64,000 nt of DNA from Apostichopus japonicus (taxonomy: Eukaryota > Echinodermata > Holothuroidea > Aspidochirotida > Stichopodidae): the NCBI RefSeq assembly GCF_037975245.1, contig NC_092573.1, forward strand, positions 20,930,265 to 20,994,264, read 5' to 3'. Positions 11,301-23,700 of the stretch are shown piece by piece (the stretch's first letter is position 1; each line of letters opens with the position of its first letter). The notes below the pieces were generated by a model. That model made no database searches and was not told the DNA's origin. It saw nothing but the letters and a program-made list of their open reading frames with translations. The position numbers and the translations under genes were made by a program.

Positions 11301-12086
11301 TGTAATTATGTATGCGGTTCAGGAATCTCTACGCAGACTGCAGCGAAATTTCAGACTAAGTAAGAAGACACATACCTGGAAAAGGAAATTGCAGCAAAGT
11401 GGAAAGTGATCAAACAGACCGAAAGAATATTACAAAGTATCACAATAAAAGTAAATCGCAGCTTGATGAAGCCGAATATTTTATATGATTTTTTCTCAAA
11501 ACTGGACTTTTCATATCATTTTATATTTGCAAGAAATCAGCATTCATTGAACATAATGTTTTCATCAGTAAGATGAAGTATCATATAGAAGTAGTGGTAA
11601 ACATTCGAGCGTTAAAATGATATGGAAAAAAATGTTCCGGTTCAATCAGGTATATTAAAATAGAATCATGTTTGTTAAAAAAGGGATATAGTGCTAACAG
11701 ACAATGTGACAAGTATCATTTAGAAGTAGTGGTAAACATTTGACTGTTAAAATGATCATAAAAGAAATGTTCCTTGTCAATCAGGTATATTACACACATT
11801 GATGAAAGAGTAAAGGTATTCCACATATTTTTCTAAATTTCAAACCATTATGCAGAACTTTATATATCTTTTGAAAACCACTGGTTTGAACTTTTTACCA
11901 TTCAGTGGAACTTCAGGAGACCACTTGATATGTACCAAACATTACTGTGCCTTGACTAGTCTCTAATTCAAATCATTTCACCAGCTTTTTGTCCATTGTT
12001 TTCAGGAATTTTACGAAGAGGGAGATTCATCTTGGAAGGAAAATAAAGAATGTAGCTGGTCTAAAGAGAAGACTACAAATTCGTGA
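8308..12086 (+). CDS. MOCS2: MOCS2B, molybdopterin synthase large (catalytic) subunit, 4 coding exons
   Basis: Coding exons are 8308-8416, 9290-9440, 10355-10478 and 12006-12086, giving 154 aa. The protein belongs to the MoaE family; its dimer binds two MOCS2A tails and inserts two sulfurs into precursor Z. Visible landmarks are [18 protein letters not shown] (Arg40, matching the MoaE active-site Arg), SSPHR (His104-Arg105), TLK (Lys120) and PIWKKE (Lys127, the lysine expected in the active site). The start is fixed by an in-frame TAA at 7503-7505 in the preceding exon; the exon 3 acceptor (TTTACAG, ends 8304) puts ATG at 8308. The N-terminus is shorter than in human (188 aa in all). The first coding exon has two donors six bases apart (8417 GTGCGG, 8423 GTAAAC). 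The first gives the family-typical FIGTTR, the second FIGAGTTR (156 aa). A SINE and a hAT MITE lie in its introns. Confidence 0.93.
8430..8755 (-). mobile_element. tRNA-derived SINE
   Basis: Read on the minus strand, the head has a pol III A box (GTGGCCAAATGGCTAAGGCG) and B box (GGTTCGATTACTGCC). A body follows, then a 3' part TGTAAAGCGCTTTGAGACC and AAAGTGCTACATAAGAAGC with an AT-rich tail of ATTATT units. It has no tRNA-like 3' half, so it is not a functional tRNA gene. It lies just after the first MOCS2B exon. Confidence 0.7.
8786..8875. repeat. ATC/CATCAC trinucleotide-rich stretch
   Basis: CATCATCATCTT, TCATCACCATCACCATT and TCATCATCATCGTCATCACC in an imperfect microsatellite. Lies in a MOCS2B intron. 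Confidence 0.75.
10587..10772. mobile_element. hAT-type MITE
   Basis: Ends CAGGCGCGTCGCGAGG and, inverted, CAGGCGCGTAGCCATTGG. Flanks are GGTGTGAA and GGTGTGAG, an 8-bp target duplication with one mismatch. 186 bp, no ORF. Lies in the last MOCS2B intron. Confidence 0.7.
11100..11113. promoter_or_regulatory. X-box (RFX site) palindrome
   Basis: GTTGCCATGGTAAC matches the RFX consensus GTTRCC-NN-GGYAAC in full. RFX factors act on ciliary and neuronal genes. It lies inside the last MOCS2B intron, upstream of the 52-aa ORF. Confidence 0.4.
11251..11409 (+). CDS. Small orphan ORF (52 aa) nested in the last MOCS2B intron
   Basis: The ORF starts [20 protein letters not shown] and continues with [19 protein letters not shown] before TGA at 11407. 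An in-frame TAG directly precedes the ATG. Internal sequence is CpG-richer than the flanks (CAGCCGCTCGAG, ATGCGGTT, CTACGCAG). A donor-like A|GTAAGA occurs at 11369, so it could be a first exon. A perfect RFX-type X-box lies about 140 bases upstream. Product unrecognised; it may be a real nested gene or chance. Confidence 0.25.
   Translation: MLNLTNIDRQTQPLEKPVIMYAVQESLRRLQRNFRLSKKTHTWKRKLQQSGK
11570..11793. repeat. Tandem duplication in the last MOCS2B intron
   Basis: Copies at about 11570-11655 and 11707-11793 share AGTATCAT, TAGAAGTAGTGGTAAACATT, GTTAAAATGAT and TCAATCAGGTATATTA. Confidence 0.75.
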
Positions 12087-12418
12087 TGTTATCTGAGAAT
12101 CTAGCAAAATTGTAATCACAAGAAACCGGATAATTTTAATTTATATTAAGAGAACTTTAAATACCTTGATTGAAGAGTTCGTTCTTTTGATGGAAAAAAG
12201 AGAAATTACTGACACGAAGTCGAAATATCTCTGATCGAACAAAAAACGGAAAGAGGATTCTTTCAAATAGTGCTGTTTGAAACTTTGATTGTTCTATGAA
12301 GGGGTCATGTTGGAGTGGCTTATGGTCATATTGAATTTACATTAGGATCAAACACAGCTTACCTACTGTGCCATTGTGTAATTCACATATAAGTTAAATC
12401 ACATCTATCGACAGGGAA

Positions 12419-12606
12419 TTATTTATGCAGTATCGCATCACAAAATGCCATGTTTAAATGGTCAAATTGCTGTCCATGTCCAAAGATGCATAGCAGTGTT
12501 TGTACATAGGAAACACTGTATGTGCAGAAGCAGGGCATAATTCATCCAGTTTTGCATCGCAAATGCCATGTAAAATGGTCAGATTGCTATACATGTCCAA
12601 ACATGT
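12419..12606. repeat. Duplication in the MOCS2 3' UTR region
   Basis: Copies at about 12419-12488 and 12535-12606 share GCATC(A)CAAAATGCCATG, AAATGGTCA(A/G)ATTGCT and CATGTCCAAA. Confidence 0.7.
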
Positions 12607-12624
12607 ATTGTCGGGTTTTTATAT

Positions 12625-12630
12625 AATAAA
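12625..12630 (+). terminator. Candidate MOCS2 polyadenylation signal
   Basis: An AATAAA hexamer lies 539 bases after the MOCS2B stop. The 3' UTR before it contains a duplicated segment (12419-12488 and 12535-12606). It is the first canonical hexamer noticed, but it has not been proven by transcript data. Confidence 0.4.
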
Positions 12631-15319
12631 CATAATATTTTATGAGGAAGATTCCGTAGCCTACAAATCACAATATTTGAAGACAAACTTTTCGCCCTGA
12701 TTTATATCATTACCCACCGGCTGAATAACTCATACTTTCATTCTAGTTCGTAATCTTCATACCACGCTGTGACGATGAAAATATAAATTATGGCTCTTCA
12801 TAATTTGGGATTTGATCTATTTTGTACCATTTAGTAATAATTTTTGGTATCCAAAGTAGCATAAATTATGTACACTATGATCTGGTACTGGTTGACATAA
12901 TCTGTTTTGCATGTTTTGGTTATTCATATTTGCATGCCATTATACTAAAGTTGTTAATTTGTGGAACTGATATGCCTGCTTAGCACAACTCTTTGTTTTT
13001 CAATGCATGCCTACAAGATGAGAATAACCTACTAGGTTGTAAAGGGTACATAGCTGACAAACTATTACCTTTTAACTGTTTTAATCATATACTCTCATCT
13101 ATTCCCACAATTATACTTCCAAATTCCATTTTTTTCTCCTTGTAAACTTCTTTTATAGAAGCATAAGGTGGTTTGTGAATCAAATATACTTTACCAATCT
13201 ATACAACTATCATATTCATTTCATTGTGTAACAATGTTGTGAGCTCATTCTGATAAATAGCAATATGCTGTAGATATACCTAGGGAGCTCCTACACAATG
13301 CAAGCACATACATGACGTTACCCATTATATTTATTTAAATGTGCTATAAAGATACCATTTTGATGTAGTTTGCAGCAAAAAAGTGCAACAAATGTGGGTT
13401 CTAACCAAAGGATAATCTATCGCATTTTTGAGCTCCAGGAGTGAGAGCATGGCCTGAGAAAATTTAAATATAGCGTTGTTACTGCAAAGTGCAAACATCT
13501 ACCGACATGAGTCAACCGATCTTCCTCTGTCAGTGTTTTGAAAAGAATTCTGGTGTTGATGTTGGAAGAAACTGGATATGAAATTTGAGCTGATAGCATT
13601 GACTTTAATACTAAGCTTTGCAACAGGACTATTTGCGAGAGTAAACAAGCGCGGGGACTCTGTTCAATAAGCAGGTAGGGAAATGTGGCTATTAATATAG
13701 TTCTCATGTTTCATAATAGACTTAGAACAATGGATTCACAGGGGTTCAATTGTCCTCAGGGCCTCATCTGACTCCCGATGACCCTTTACATCCCAAAATA
13801 TATATAGAATAACATTCAAGGAATATTTGTAGATATGCAGAGGTTTACTGAAATCTTTGCAATAGCATATCCTATATAATTTACCCGACATTAAAAGCCT
13901 TGCCCAAGTATAAACATTAGGTTCTTGCATTCCTCCAACGTACCCAAGTCTTGCATACATGTTTGCGGCCACCTCAGAGGCTATGCAAACAGAGAGGGTG
14001 TTACAAAAGGATTGGTTTACTATAAGAGATACAAATATGCAAGAGAGACTTCGGCAAGTCTATAATAAAAACCATCCTATGATTCATAAAACAAAGAAAG
14101 AAGACCACAAAAGAAGAAAAACAAACATGAATTTACATCAAAACCAACTCTCTTTTAATACCACTATTTTTTTTTTCCGTCTATAATTTACAACTTTTAC
14201 ATCTGTGAATTTTACCAGAGAAATGGTAAAACTTTTTTGGGGGAGAAATTAAATGACATAATGACACAATGATTAATTCATACTGTTAGAGAAGCAGTAC
14301 TGTACACCAATGGATGGGATTAAACTCTTACCGGAGAGGAAAAGTACTCTCAAAAGAAAAGGTGGGGGAGAATAAAACAACCTTTTAAGACTTAAAATTT
14401 TTAACTACACAAAAAGCCACTTTTGTTGTAATAGTACTACAACACAATTAGTTTCTACTAATGTACATCTTAGAAATGTTTGCAGTTTCCTAATGATAGC
14501 CTGCAAGATTTCACAAAAATGATCATCACAACTATTAACGTATTAGTTTACTCTTATGATAATAAATGTATTGAATTAAATTACTGTCGTAGTCATACTA
14601 GTATATCATACAAACATACCCATACTCTCTCATACTACTCTGACATGAAGTATGGTTCATACTGACACTACTGTAAATGGATTACTTCAGCATACCGGTA
14701 TGACATTGTACTTACAGTTTATACTTAAAGAGTATTACTAGGGGGGCATTCAACATACTACTGCATCGCATACATCACACACATACAAAAATTTACATGT
14801 GAGAGGGAACCTTTTCATGTGAATTCAATTCCACCAATTTGGACCTAAAATATGTTAGGAAAAAATTGCCTCCATACAGCTGTTGGTCAAAATTTAACAC
14901 TTTAATTTTACTCTCCATATCTTGAAGAGTTAAGGGAAAAGGTCACAGACCTTAAATATCCATTCACATGCACAGGATGAATGTAAATGAATGCATGCTA
15001 GCTAGCATCAGAGGAACAACAATCACTGTGACAGTTCTTAAAATCCAGCATGTCTTTACTACTGTACAGTGGTGAACAAACCTAGGCCTATCTGTATGTT
15101 TACTAACTACGACAACAGAAACAAAGTTAAAAATTGCACTGCTAAAGTTGGTTGACCTTCCTATTCGTTAGAATGCAATTATTCATCTTCACATATCATC
15201 ACATACTATATTAAAAATGAACGTTATGACTAACTGTGAACAAATATTGAAAGGAGAAAAAAACAAGGGTTAAATGAGGATATAGATATGCACACTAATA
15301 TCTTAACTTTATGAAAGTT

Positions 15320-15710
15320 CAGTCACTTCTACTGAAATGTCCACACATGATGCAGTCAGTCTTACATACTTGAATTTTCTCCTTTATAATAAGAAAATTC
15401 ATATAGTTACCACTCATTTCACATACTTGATTAACTAGTTACTCCAAGTGCCATTGTCCATTGCCTTAACTACATATTTCACACACTACAAGTAACTTCT
15501 AGTATAACTGCTCATAACAACAATGCTATCCACATATTCAAGGTTACTCCTATTGAAAATGTGCATACGCTCTGTTTAATACACAGTTCACTTGTGGTAA
15601 TGAGAAGTTACTCCTAGTAAGAATGTTGATACTCCTCTATGGAATGTAACTCACATAAAACACAACACAGATCACATACTTCAAGTCACTCCTAGTCAAT
15701 ACTATGCAGC
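15320..15710. repeat. Degenerate tandem repeat
   Basis: Recurring CACATACTT...GTTACTCCTA phrases about every 65-80 bases (for example 15412, 15530, 15672). Strongly diverged, so the array is tentative. Confidence 0.35.
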
Positions 15711-17248
15711 AGCTCATATACCTTTAATGACACAAATAGTACTTGAAACTAGATGAAATCACAAATTATCTCTGTAAACATGTGGAAAACATTTGTAAAT
15801 CTAGCTATAAAAAAGATTAAACAAAAACTGAGTTAACTTGTTGTTTCGAGAGAAATTAGTCAACACAGATAAGTATGACTCCAAAGGTGGACAAGGGAAT
15901 CAACAAAACAAAATGGGCGGGGGGGCAGTGGGGGAGAAAACAGGAAGAGATATGTCCTATTTCAGTTAATTCAGTAAATGTCTGTCTCCAGGATTCATCA
16001 CTCACAAGATATAGCTAGACCCCCGAATAACCTTCACACAAAATTGAAAAAAAATGTAATATTCTTATTGAACTACAAAACTATGCTCTGAAATGTAAAC
16101 CAAAGTTTCACATTTCCTACTTTTCCTACAGTTTAGCAACAAAACTACTACTACTTTGGTCATAATTATTCCTATTGAGAGTAGATATACATATATATAT
16201 TTGTTTCCTTAAATTATTTAGATAAATCAAACTCTTGAAGAAATTAGCAGTCGTTGGCAATCTCCTCTTGACAGTGAAAATGTTCATAAATATGAGACCG
16301 GCAACCTCACCGTGGATTCTGATTCAGCACTCTTGGAAACAAGGTCTAATGGCATGAAAAAATAACTTCAAAGGAAAAAAATTAAGTCGATAAAAGACAT
16401 AAAACTAACGAGAGAACACAATCATTAGATAAAACTATTACTCAGTGCAGGTTGCATTTTAATACCATTTTTTACTTTCTGGGTAAATAGTTGGTCGTAT
16501 CACACCGTATCACACATATGTCGTAGTCATAGGAATGAAGGTTTTGCAAAACATTGAAATTCTGTCGGACTATTGCATATCGAGACTAGAGATTCCGCCG
16601 AAAGTCACCCGTAAGACGATAGAATGAGCAGAGTGATCTTGAATATTGATAGGAAATGGCAGAAGAGAAAACAAAAACACTATGTATGGCAGTGAAAACT
16701 AAAGATGACCTCCCGGACTGACAAATGGTCAGTGACTACTTTAAACCATGTTGAGACTTTCATTACAAAATCACTATGTGTAGAGATACAAACTAATAAT
16801 AAAAACTAATATAAAACAGAAAAATGCAGACTGACTAAAAAAACACCGGGCAAGTCTATATAGGACACACAGATCTGCATCAGCTTAGAGGAAACATAAC
16901 CAAGCCCCCCATCCCCCTCACCCCACATCCCCTCCCCAAAAATATGTGACCTTAAACTAAGCACAAAAATGTTGTTAAGTTACACTTCCTTTCATACATT
17001 TACAATGATTACGACTTAACACCACTGTCCTTCCCTTTTTCCTTGTAGTATTTTGCTTTGTCTTTGTAGAATATGCTGGTCTTTAATACTCTAGTCAATG
17101 TTTTACCTGAATTACAAATTGATATATTAAACTAGCAATTTCTAAGCACAATGGCAACAACAATTTTACCAAAATAATTTGACCAAATACCTGTAACTTG
17201 TTTTTTTCTTCTTTTGTGTGTGCGTGTGTTTTGAGATAGTTACAAGAT

Positions 17249-17358
17249 AGTTAAATATGGATTCTGCATAAATAAATAAATATGCATCAAGTTAAATATG
17301 CATTCTGCATAAATATATAAATATGCATAAATATGCATCAAGTTAAATCTGCATTCTG
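17249..17358. repeat. AT-rich tandem repeat
   Basis: Two and a half units of about 42-51 bases beginning GTTAAATATGCATTCTGCAT and containing AAATATGCATCAA. Confidence 0.8.
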
Positions 17359-20338
17359 AGGACAATCTCATTTAAGTTTAACTTGCATCAAAATCATACT
17401 TTCATATTTTACTACCTTCTTTTCCTCCTGTTTGGGTGCTTCTCCCAGGGAAGTGTTTTGGCTATAAATAATGAGCATCTATCAACAGGCTTAAAGTTAC
17501 ACAAGGTACCGTAACGTCTATTTCTTTGTGAAGGTCAACACGTAAAAACTAAATACGTAAACAGACATAAAAAGTGTAAAATCTACAAACTTTGCATACG
17601 ACTTAGTTATAAGAAGACAACACCTGTGGGCCAAGATTGGTGTGGTAAGTTTCCCTACTTTCAATTACCCAAAAAGAATTTCAACAAAATTCACTTACCA
17701 ATATGTATCTGTCATTATGCCATATATAGATGTAGTCAAAGTTATGTATAATTGATTCTGGGAGTAATTTATAATAGAAAATGAAATGTTCCTTTTGTTT
17801 CAGTTTAATAACTATAACCATCTTTAAATGAACATGTAATGAAACCCGATATATTTCCAGGTGAATCAAATATTTATACTAAACGCAACTTCTTGTCTGT
17901 GGCCTTGTTAATCATTATCTAACAGAACTATAAAATGAAACCAAAGTGAACTTCAATAGTAATGAAATTTATTTCTGGCTCTGCGAGAGGCGACTGTTAA
18001 TATAAACGAGTATAAAGTCCTAGTCATTTGTCTTGAGATCAAAAAAGGAAAAGGCATGCAACTCCTAACCGAGACTGGTCCAGATAAAATAATAGAAAAT
18101 GAAAACTAACGGTTCAGATCAGTATAATCATGATATATCAAAATACTGTAGTTCTTTCAAAGGGAAATTTAAACAATGCTGATTTTTGTGTGTAAGAAAT
18201 GGGAATTTTGTAATTCTGTCTTTGAGAACTACATAAAATACAAAGTGCAACAAAGGGATTCATCTTTAATATTTTGCATAGATAATGGTATTTTGCCATT
18301 TTTGCATTTTAATTTCTCTTAATATTGTATACCTATGTAGAATGTTTGGGGTTTCTCTGTAAAAAAAAAAAATGCTCTAAAAACCCATCTGGCCCACAGG
18401 TAGGTTGGGAACTTTATATTTCTATATCAACTAAAACATTGTGACATTGTGACATTGTACTTTCTAACAGACTACTACAAACTTCACAAAACATCTAATT
18501 GGTGGATGGAGTTCAAAGAAGCTGTACTTAATATGCTAATATCCAACTGTTTTGTGTCTTTCTCTTTCTATAATAAAAAAATACGGCAAAGCCACAATGC
18601 TTCCCCTTCTTTATCTAAAAAATAAATCATCTGACCAAAAAAAAAACAACAACTACCTCCTTCAGAAATAATACGACGTAGGCAACATATGTTAACTCCG
18701 ATTAAAGAAGGTGCGAGGTCCCAAACACTCTATCGTAACCAGGGAATGTGTTAATACCCGAAACTTATATTTCCAGTATTTGCTACTAAAGGAAATAAAT
18801 AACCTTTCAACAATGTGATCGACTTGCTTACTTCATTCACTTAAACAACAGAGAAGTTTCTAATCACGCCGACCAACAGCGAGTGAGAAAAGATAAACAT
18901 TACTTTGGAACAGAAAGGTGATTAATCTAATATACAAATGTTATGAAATATTTCCACAAAAACAAAAATTCTACAAATATTCAATGTCAATATTATATAT
19001 TGACATTTTCCAACGTTACAAAGAAGGATAGGTTTATGCATACATACTCTGTTGCTTCAATACACCCAAATTACTAACCCCGTTGAGATTGGGCAAGACA
19101 GTGAATGTTTGCAAAAATGGCCAACGTTGCCTTTGATTATCTGTGACGTAAACGGTTAGATATGCTCTATGAACGTAATTTCAACTGAATGACAGTAACC
19201 TGTTACAGTTATGAATTGTACAAGTAACAAGTTGACAAATGATTTAAAGAGGGGAATGGGGGAGGGGGCACCTCCCTGTATTCTGAGCCAAATTTCTTGC
19301 GAAACACCTCCAAACTTTTAACACTATCGTTACGAGAGCATCGACCCTCTTGTCTTTACTCTAACTTTAACTTTAATTGGCAGCTTTCTTCCTAACATTT
19401 CAGAGTTATAAAAACTTTTGACATTGCACTGTAAATAAAAGCATCTCAACTATAATATCCTTAAAAAGAATGTTTCTTCTCTTTTCCTTTTTATTTATTT
19501 CATCTTCATCGGTTTTCTGTTTCTTCAAATATCACTTAGAAATTATACTCTTAATTTTTGCATTCTGCTAACAGCTGCATTCCGAGTTGAATTTGTCTCA
19601 ATCTGCTAGAATCACCCATTAAAGAGAGAGAGAAAAAAAATGGTAATTTACTTGAAACAAAAAAAAAATCTGTTAATACTTGAATGCATCAAACTGAAAC
19701 ATTGACATTAGTTAAACAAGCTTTGTTAAAATAAAAAAGAATTATTTTTCTGTATTGGATTAAGCTCTCACAGACTAGCTAGCCAAAAAAAAAACATTTG
19801 TGAGAATTCCAATTTCTTGTTTTAATTCCTCAAGAACAACTTGTTGACATGGAAAATACATCAGATTGATTTCCCAAATGAAAAAAAAAAATGCTATTAT
19901 CTTTCCATAAAATATCATAGAAAAGAATACACTACTTCCTACCCAAAGATTTTAAATACTGAATACTACAAAACCTTGCACAATTTATTTGAAACACCTG
20001 CTGTTAACGGCATTTGGTTTCAAATATTTTGTGTTCCTATTGACTTTAACTAGCAAACGAGAAAGCGATCATACTTTTTCAAAAATATCACAACCCTGTG
20101 TTTTAAAATTAAATAACATTTCCATCATTATTATGGAAAATAATTTGGTCTGCTTTTGAAGGGAAGCAGATATAAAGGTTTAGCAGGATTTTTATCTGGC
20201 AAATATAACTTTTGTGACAAGATAAACATAATACTCCAAATGGCTTTCTAAATCAACAAATTTTAACCCAAACTGGATGTAAAGTAATTAAATTATATGC
20301 AGCTGGATGGGTTCTTTATTTTCCCCCCTCCCTGCTTC

Positions 20339-20766
20339 TTAAAGATTTTGAGTGGGCTTTGAATTTAGTATGCTGTATTCTTCTACATCTGATTCTTCGC
20401 TCCATGTTGTTCCTTCCTGGTCGCTATCGTCCGTACTGACTTGTCTGAAACCCTTCTTCTTATTGAAAAAGTTACCGATACTGAACGTGTCTCCGTTTGC
20501 ATATTTCCTACCCCTGCTGCCGCCGACGACGAACATGCCTCTCCCGGAGCTGAGCTTACCCTGGGCGTGGAGTCGGACCACCACCGCTATGACCATCATC
20601 AGGAGGATGGGGACGGCCAGCACGGTCACGATGACCATCGTCGCTCCCGTGTCCTTCTGCGCTGCGGTCTTGCTGACCGCCGATTCCTCATCGTGACTGA
20701 GGAGGGAATCTCGCGCCAGTTGAATATTGTTGGTGTGACTTTGGTCTTGGTTTGACTTGGGAGGTA
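20339..20766 (-). CDS. PAM: PAM coding exon 17 (membrane anchor and cytosolic tail)
   Basis: The last 428 nt of CDS, ending at TAA 20341-20339. It encodes a Ser/Gln-rich stalk, a hydrophobic span TMVIVTVLAVPILLMMVIAV, and a tail ending YSILNSKPTQNL that keeps the GNFF, KGF and DSDQEG motifs of vertebrate PAM tails. Confidence 0.95.
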
Positions 20767-23700
20767 CTGAGAAGCAAAAAGTAGATATTATTGAAGAAAA
20801 CGGTAAAATATATAACGACAACCAGATATTTTCCTACCATGTGTGGGTCAAGGATGGCCGGCAAGTTGGGCCAAAAAAATAATTATAATAATAATGTTCT
20901 GCAGCCCAAGTATAGGTTTTTAAACGTCATTGATGCAGGCACGAAAAAAAAATTTACATCAAAGAAAAGTTTTTCACACCCCACAAATTGACTGAGACTG
21001 AATTTCACTGAAAAGGAAAAGCTACAAGTATGTATACTCTGGCGAGTTTGTATAGAGAGCCAACTCGTCATGCTTATTAATTAAGGATAAACAATGAACA
21101 TGTGGATTTCTTTATCTTATTTCCCCTTTAATGTAACTTTCTGTTTTGATGTGGGAGAAAGTGCCAAGGCCCGCAGATTGGCAACAGAATTTTTCTGCGG
21201 CCGGCAAGATTAATTCCGCGTCCACCCACGGTCTACACAAGTCAGATTTGATTTGATCATTTGTTCAGTTCTAAAGAGTTGATACACCAGTCTCGATCCC
21301 ATTAGTATCAACATTCTTTCCAAAATTGCTTTTAACTCTCCCTGATTTTCTGTTTATCATCTGCTCTTAGTATTATCACTGCAATTTTGAACTCTTTTTC
21401 TGAACATCCATTGTCTAAAAGAGAAAAGAAACTGTTAAATGAACAAAAATGCTCTGCAGGTAAACATCTATAAAAAAAAAAATTAAAAATAATGCAAACA
21501 CTGTTGGCTACAAAGCTCAGCTTCGGGTGTTATATATCCTCTAATGTATTTAGTGCAACAGGGGAAACTTCATACTTGTGATGTTCATTGTTTGTGTTGG
21601 CTCGATATTGCTTCTGGATATGATGTTACCTTTGCACTTGTCAACAGAATCATCATTCAAATTTAAAAGTAACAATGTTCTGCATAAAATCTATCAATTT
21701 TTTTCCTATATTTACACCAAACTTAGACAATAGGCTAGGGTACTTCTTAGGCTAAGAACGTGTGGTAGGTTAGGGTATGTGTCAATATTTCATTGACTCC
21801 TTAGCGAAGATAAGCGTGGTCGTCATACCTGGGTCGACAAATTTCCAGATTCTGTTAGGTCCAATTTCTCCCACGTAAACATCGTTAGCATCACTGCTGA
21901 CTGCCATGGTGTGTGGCATTACGAAACCCTGTTGGCAAAAATGTTGAGAATTAACAGATTAATTTAGCGGTACAAATTTCACAGCTTTCTGCAAAAGAAT
22001 GACACCACCGTGGCTTGTAGAGTTACAAAGGCACAAGGCTTTAAAGGGTGTGAAGACTCGCGCACAAAGAAATGTCTCATGCCGGTAATCTGACCTAGTT
22101 TCGAATGAGGTGTAACAAAAGTGTTAGACACCGCCATCGATCCCAGAAAATACACACACACAGCTTACTACCATCGGTAATTAGACACTAGTGTACAGTC
22201 AGTACATACAGCTGTGGTCAATACCCACAACAAAGTGTACATAGCAGCCATGGACAACTCAGGTCTAGATAAAAGATAACAAGGTATCACGTTTCATTAC
22301 TGTCTGAGAAGAAAATTTCACTTGTAAGCAAGTTTGGGGCGAGTCTGCGATGCCTTTAAACTTTGGTAGTGTCATGATTGCATCTGGCAAGATCAGTGAG
22401 TGACACCATAATCGCAAACGCATCTAGCAATATGTCTCAGCTTTTCCTTATAATGTGAAGCCTTGAATTAAGGGAACCATGGACAGCTAAAGCAAACATT
22501 GTTAAATGGATCTCATTGCACAGAAAATTAAATATTAGGAGAGTTAAGTTGTTAAAGAAAATCTGCTATGATGACATAACAGTGCTCCTGCCATGAGCTA
22601 TTTCCTGGGGATTATCTGGCCAAAATATATATCACCTTCAAAACAACCATATCTAGAATTTGGCAGCAAAACAATTAGAAGAGGCTTTCACTGAGCAATG
22701 TGGCTTATATGTTTGTCCTCCCTGTCAACGTCGCATTTTTTGTGACCAAACTATTACTTTTGAAGTAAATTGACGAATAGCACCTAGTAAAGTTGAATGA
22801 AGGTTATGCTTTAGTCACAAAGAAAGACACAGTATTGGATCTTAGGCAAAATAACATCTTTAGAACACATCTTCACCAAGTCATAAACCCTCTGAATCAC
22901 AAATATACAGATACATGCAAATGTGTGGCTACAATGTGTTTGATAAAATCAAGAATAAAGAAAGGTAAACATATCATGATATAATCTTAAAGCCTACAAA
23001 CAAACAAACAAACGAAAAAAACAAAAAAATATTCAATTTGATTTATTAGTGAGTCTGATTTTGAACATATGCAGCAGACCATTCACTTTTCTCCCTCTTT
23101 TTTTTTCTCCTTCTTTACTTTTTCTCTTGCTTTTGCTTTCTCTATCAGTGCTACATCGATTAAATTAATAAACCAGAACTCTCAAATTTTGGGTGGACTT
23201 TAGCTGGACTTTAACTGGATTAGCTTGACTTTAGCTGGAGAGTTTTGCAATGTTGAAATTCTTTCTGCATGGGTTTCGAGCCATCTGCAAATCATTTTTA
23301 AATTAATAAACCAGAACTCTCTAATTTTGGATGGACTTTAGCTGGACTTAGCTGGACTTTAGCTGGATTAGCTTGACTTTAGCTGGAGAGTTTTGCAATG
23401 TTGAAATTCTTTCTTCATGGGTTCAAGCCATCTGCAAATCATTTTTAAATTAATAAACCAGAACTCTCAAAGTTTGGATGGACTTTAGCTGGACTTTAGC
23501 TGGATTAGCTTGACTTTAGCTGGAGATTTTCGCAACGTTGAAATTCTTTCTTCATGGGTTCAAGCCATCTGCAAATCATTTATTAATAATTTGCTCACCT
23601 TTTCCGGTGACCAGGTCTCCAGGGCCTCTCCGCTGTCGTAGTTGACTGTCACCCCTAAGATTTGCTTCTGGGGGAATGTAGGTCCATTTATGACAAACAG

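Larger units (their letters stand above)
12631..20338. other. Convergent MOCS2-PAM intergenic region
   Basis: 7.7 kb, AT-rich, no recognised gene. It probably includes the PAM 3' UTR at its right side; minus-strand AATAAA hexamers occur, for example near 20314 and 19488. Weak tandem repeats lie at 15320 and 17249. Short ORFs near 13417-13972 look like chance. Confidence 0.6.

Noticed and set aside
13417-13972. Two minus-strand ORFs of 96 and 78 aa
   Set aside because: No family resemblance, no splice context, and AT-rich sequence typical of the surrounding non-coding DNA.
20352-20755. Plus-strand ORFs of 114 and 104 aa
   Set aside because: They are antisense shadows of the last PAM exon.
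23160-23581. Possible CRISPR-like regular repeat
   Set aside because: The units are long, contiguous and have no unique spacers. It is a tandem repeat in an animal intron.
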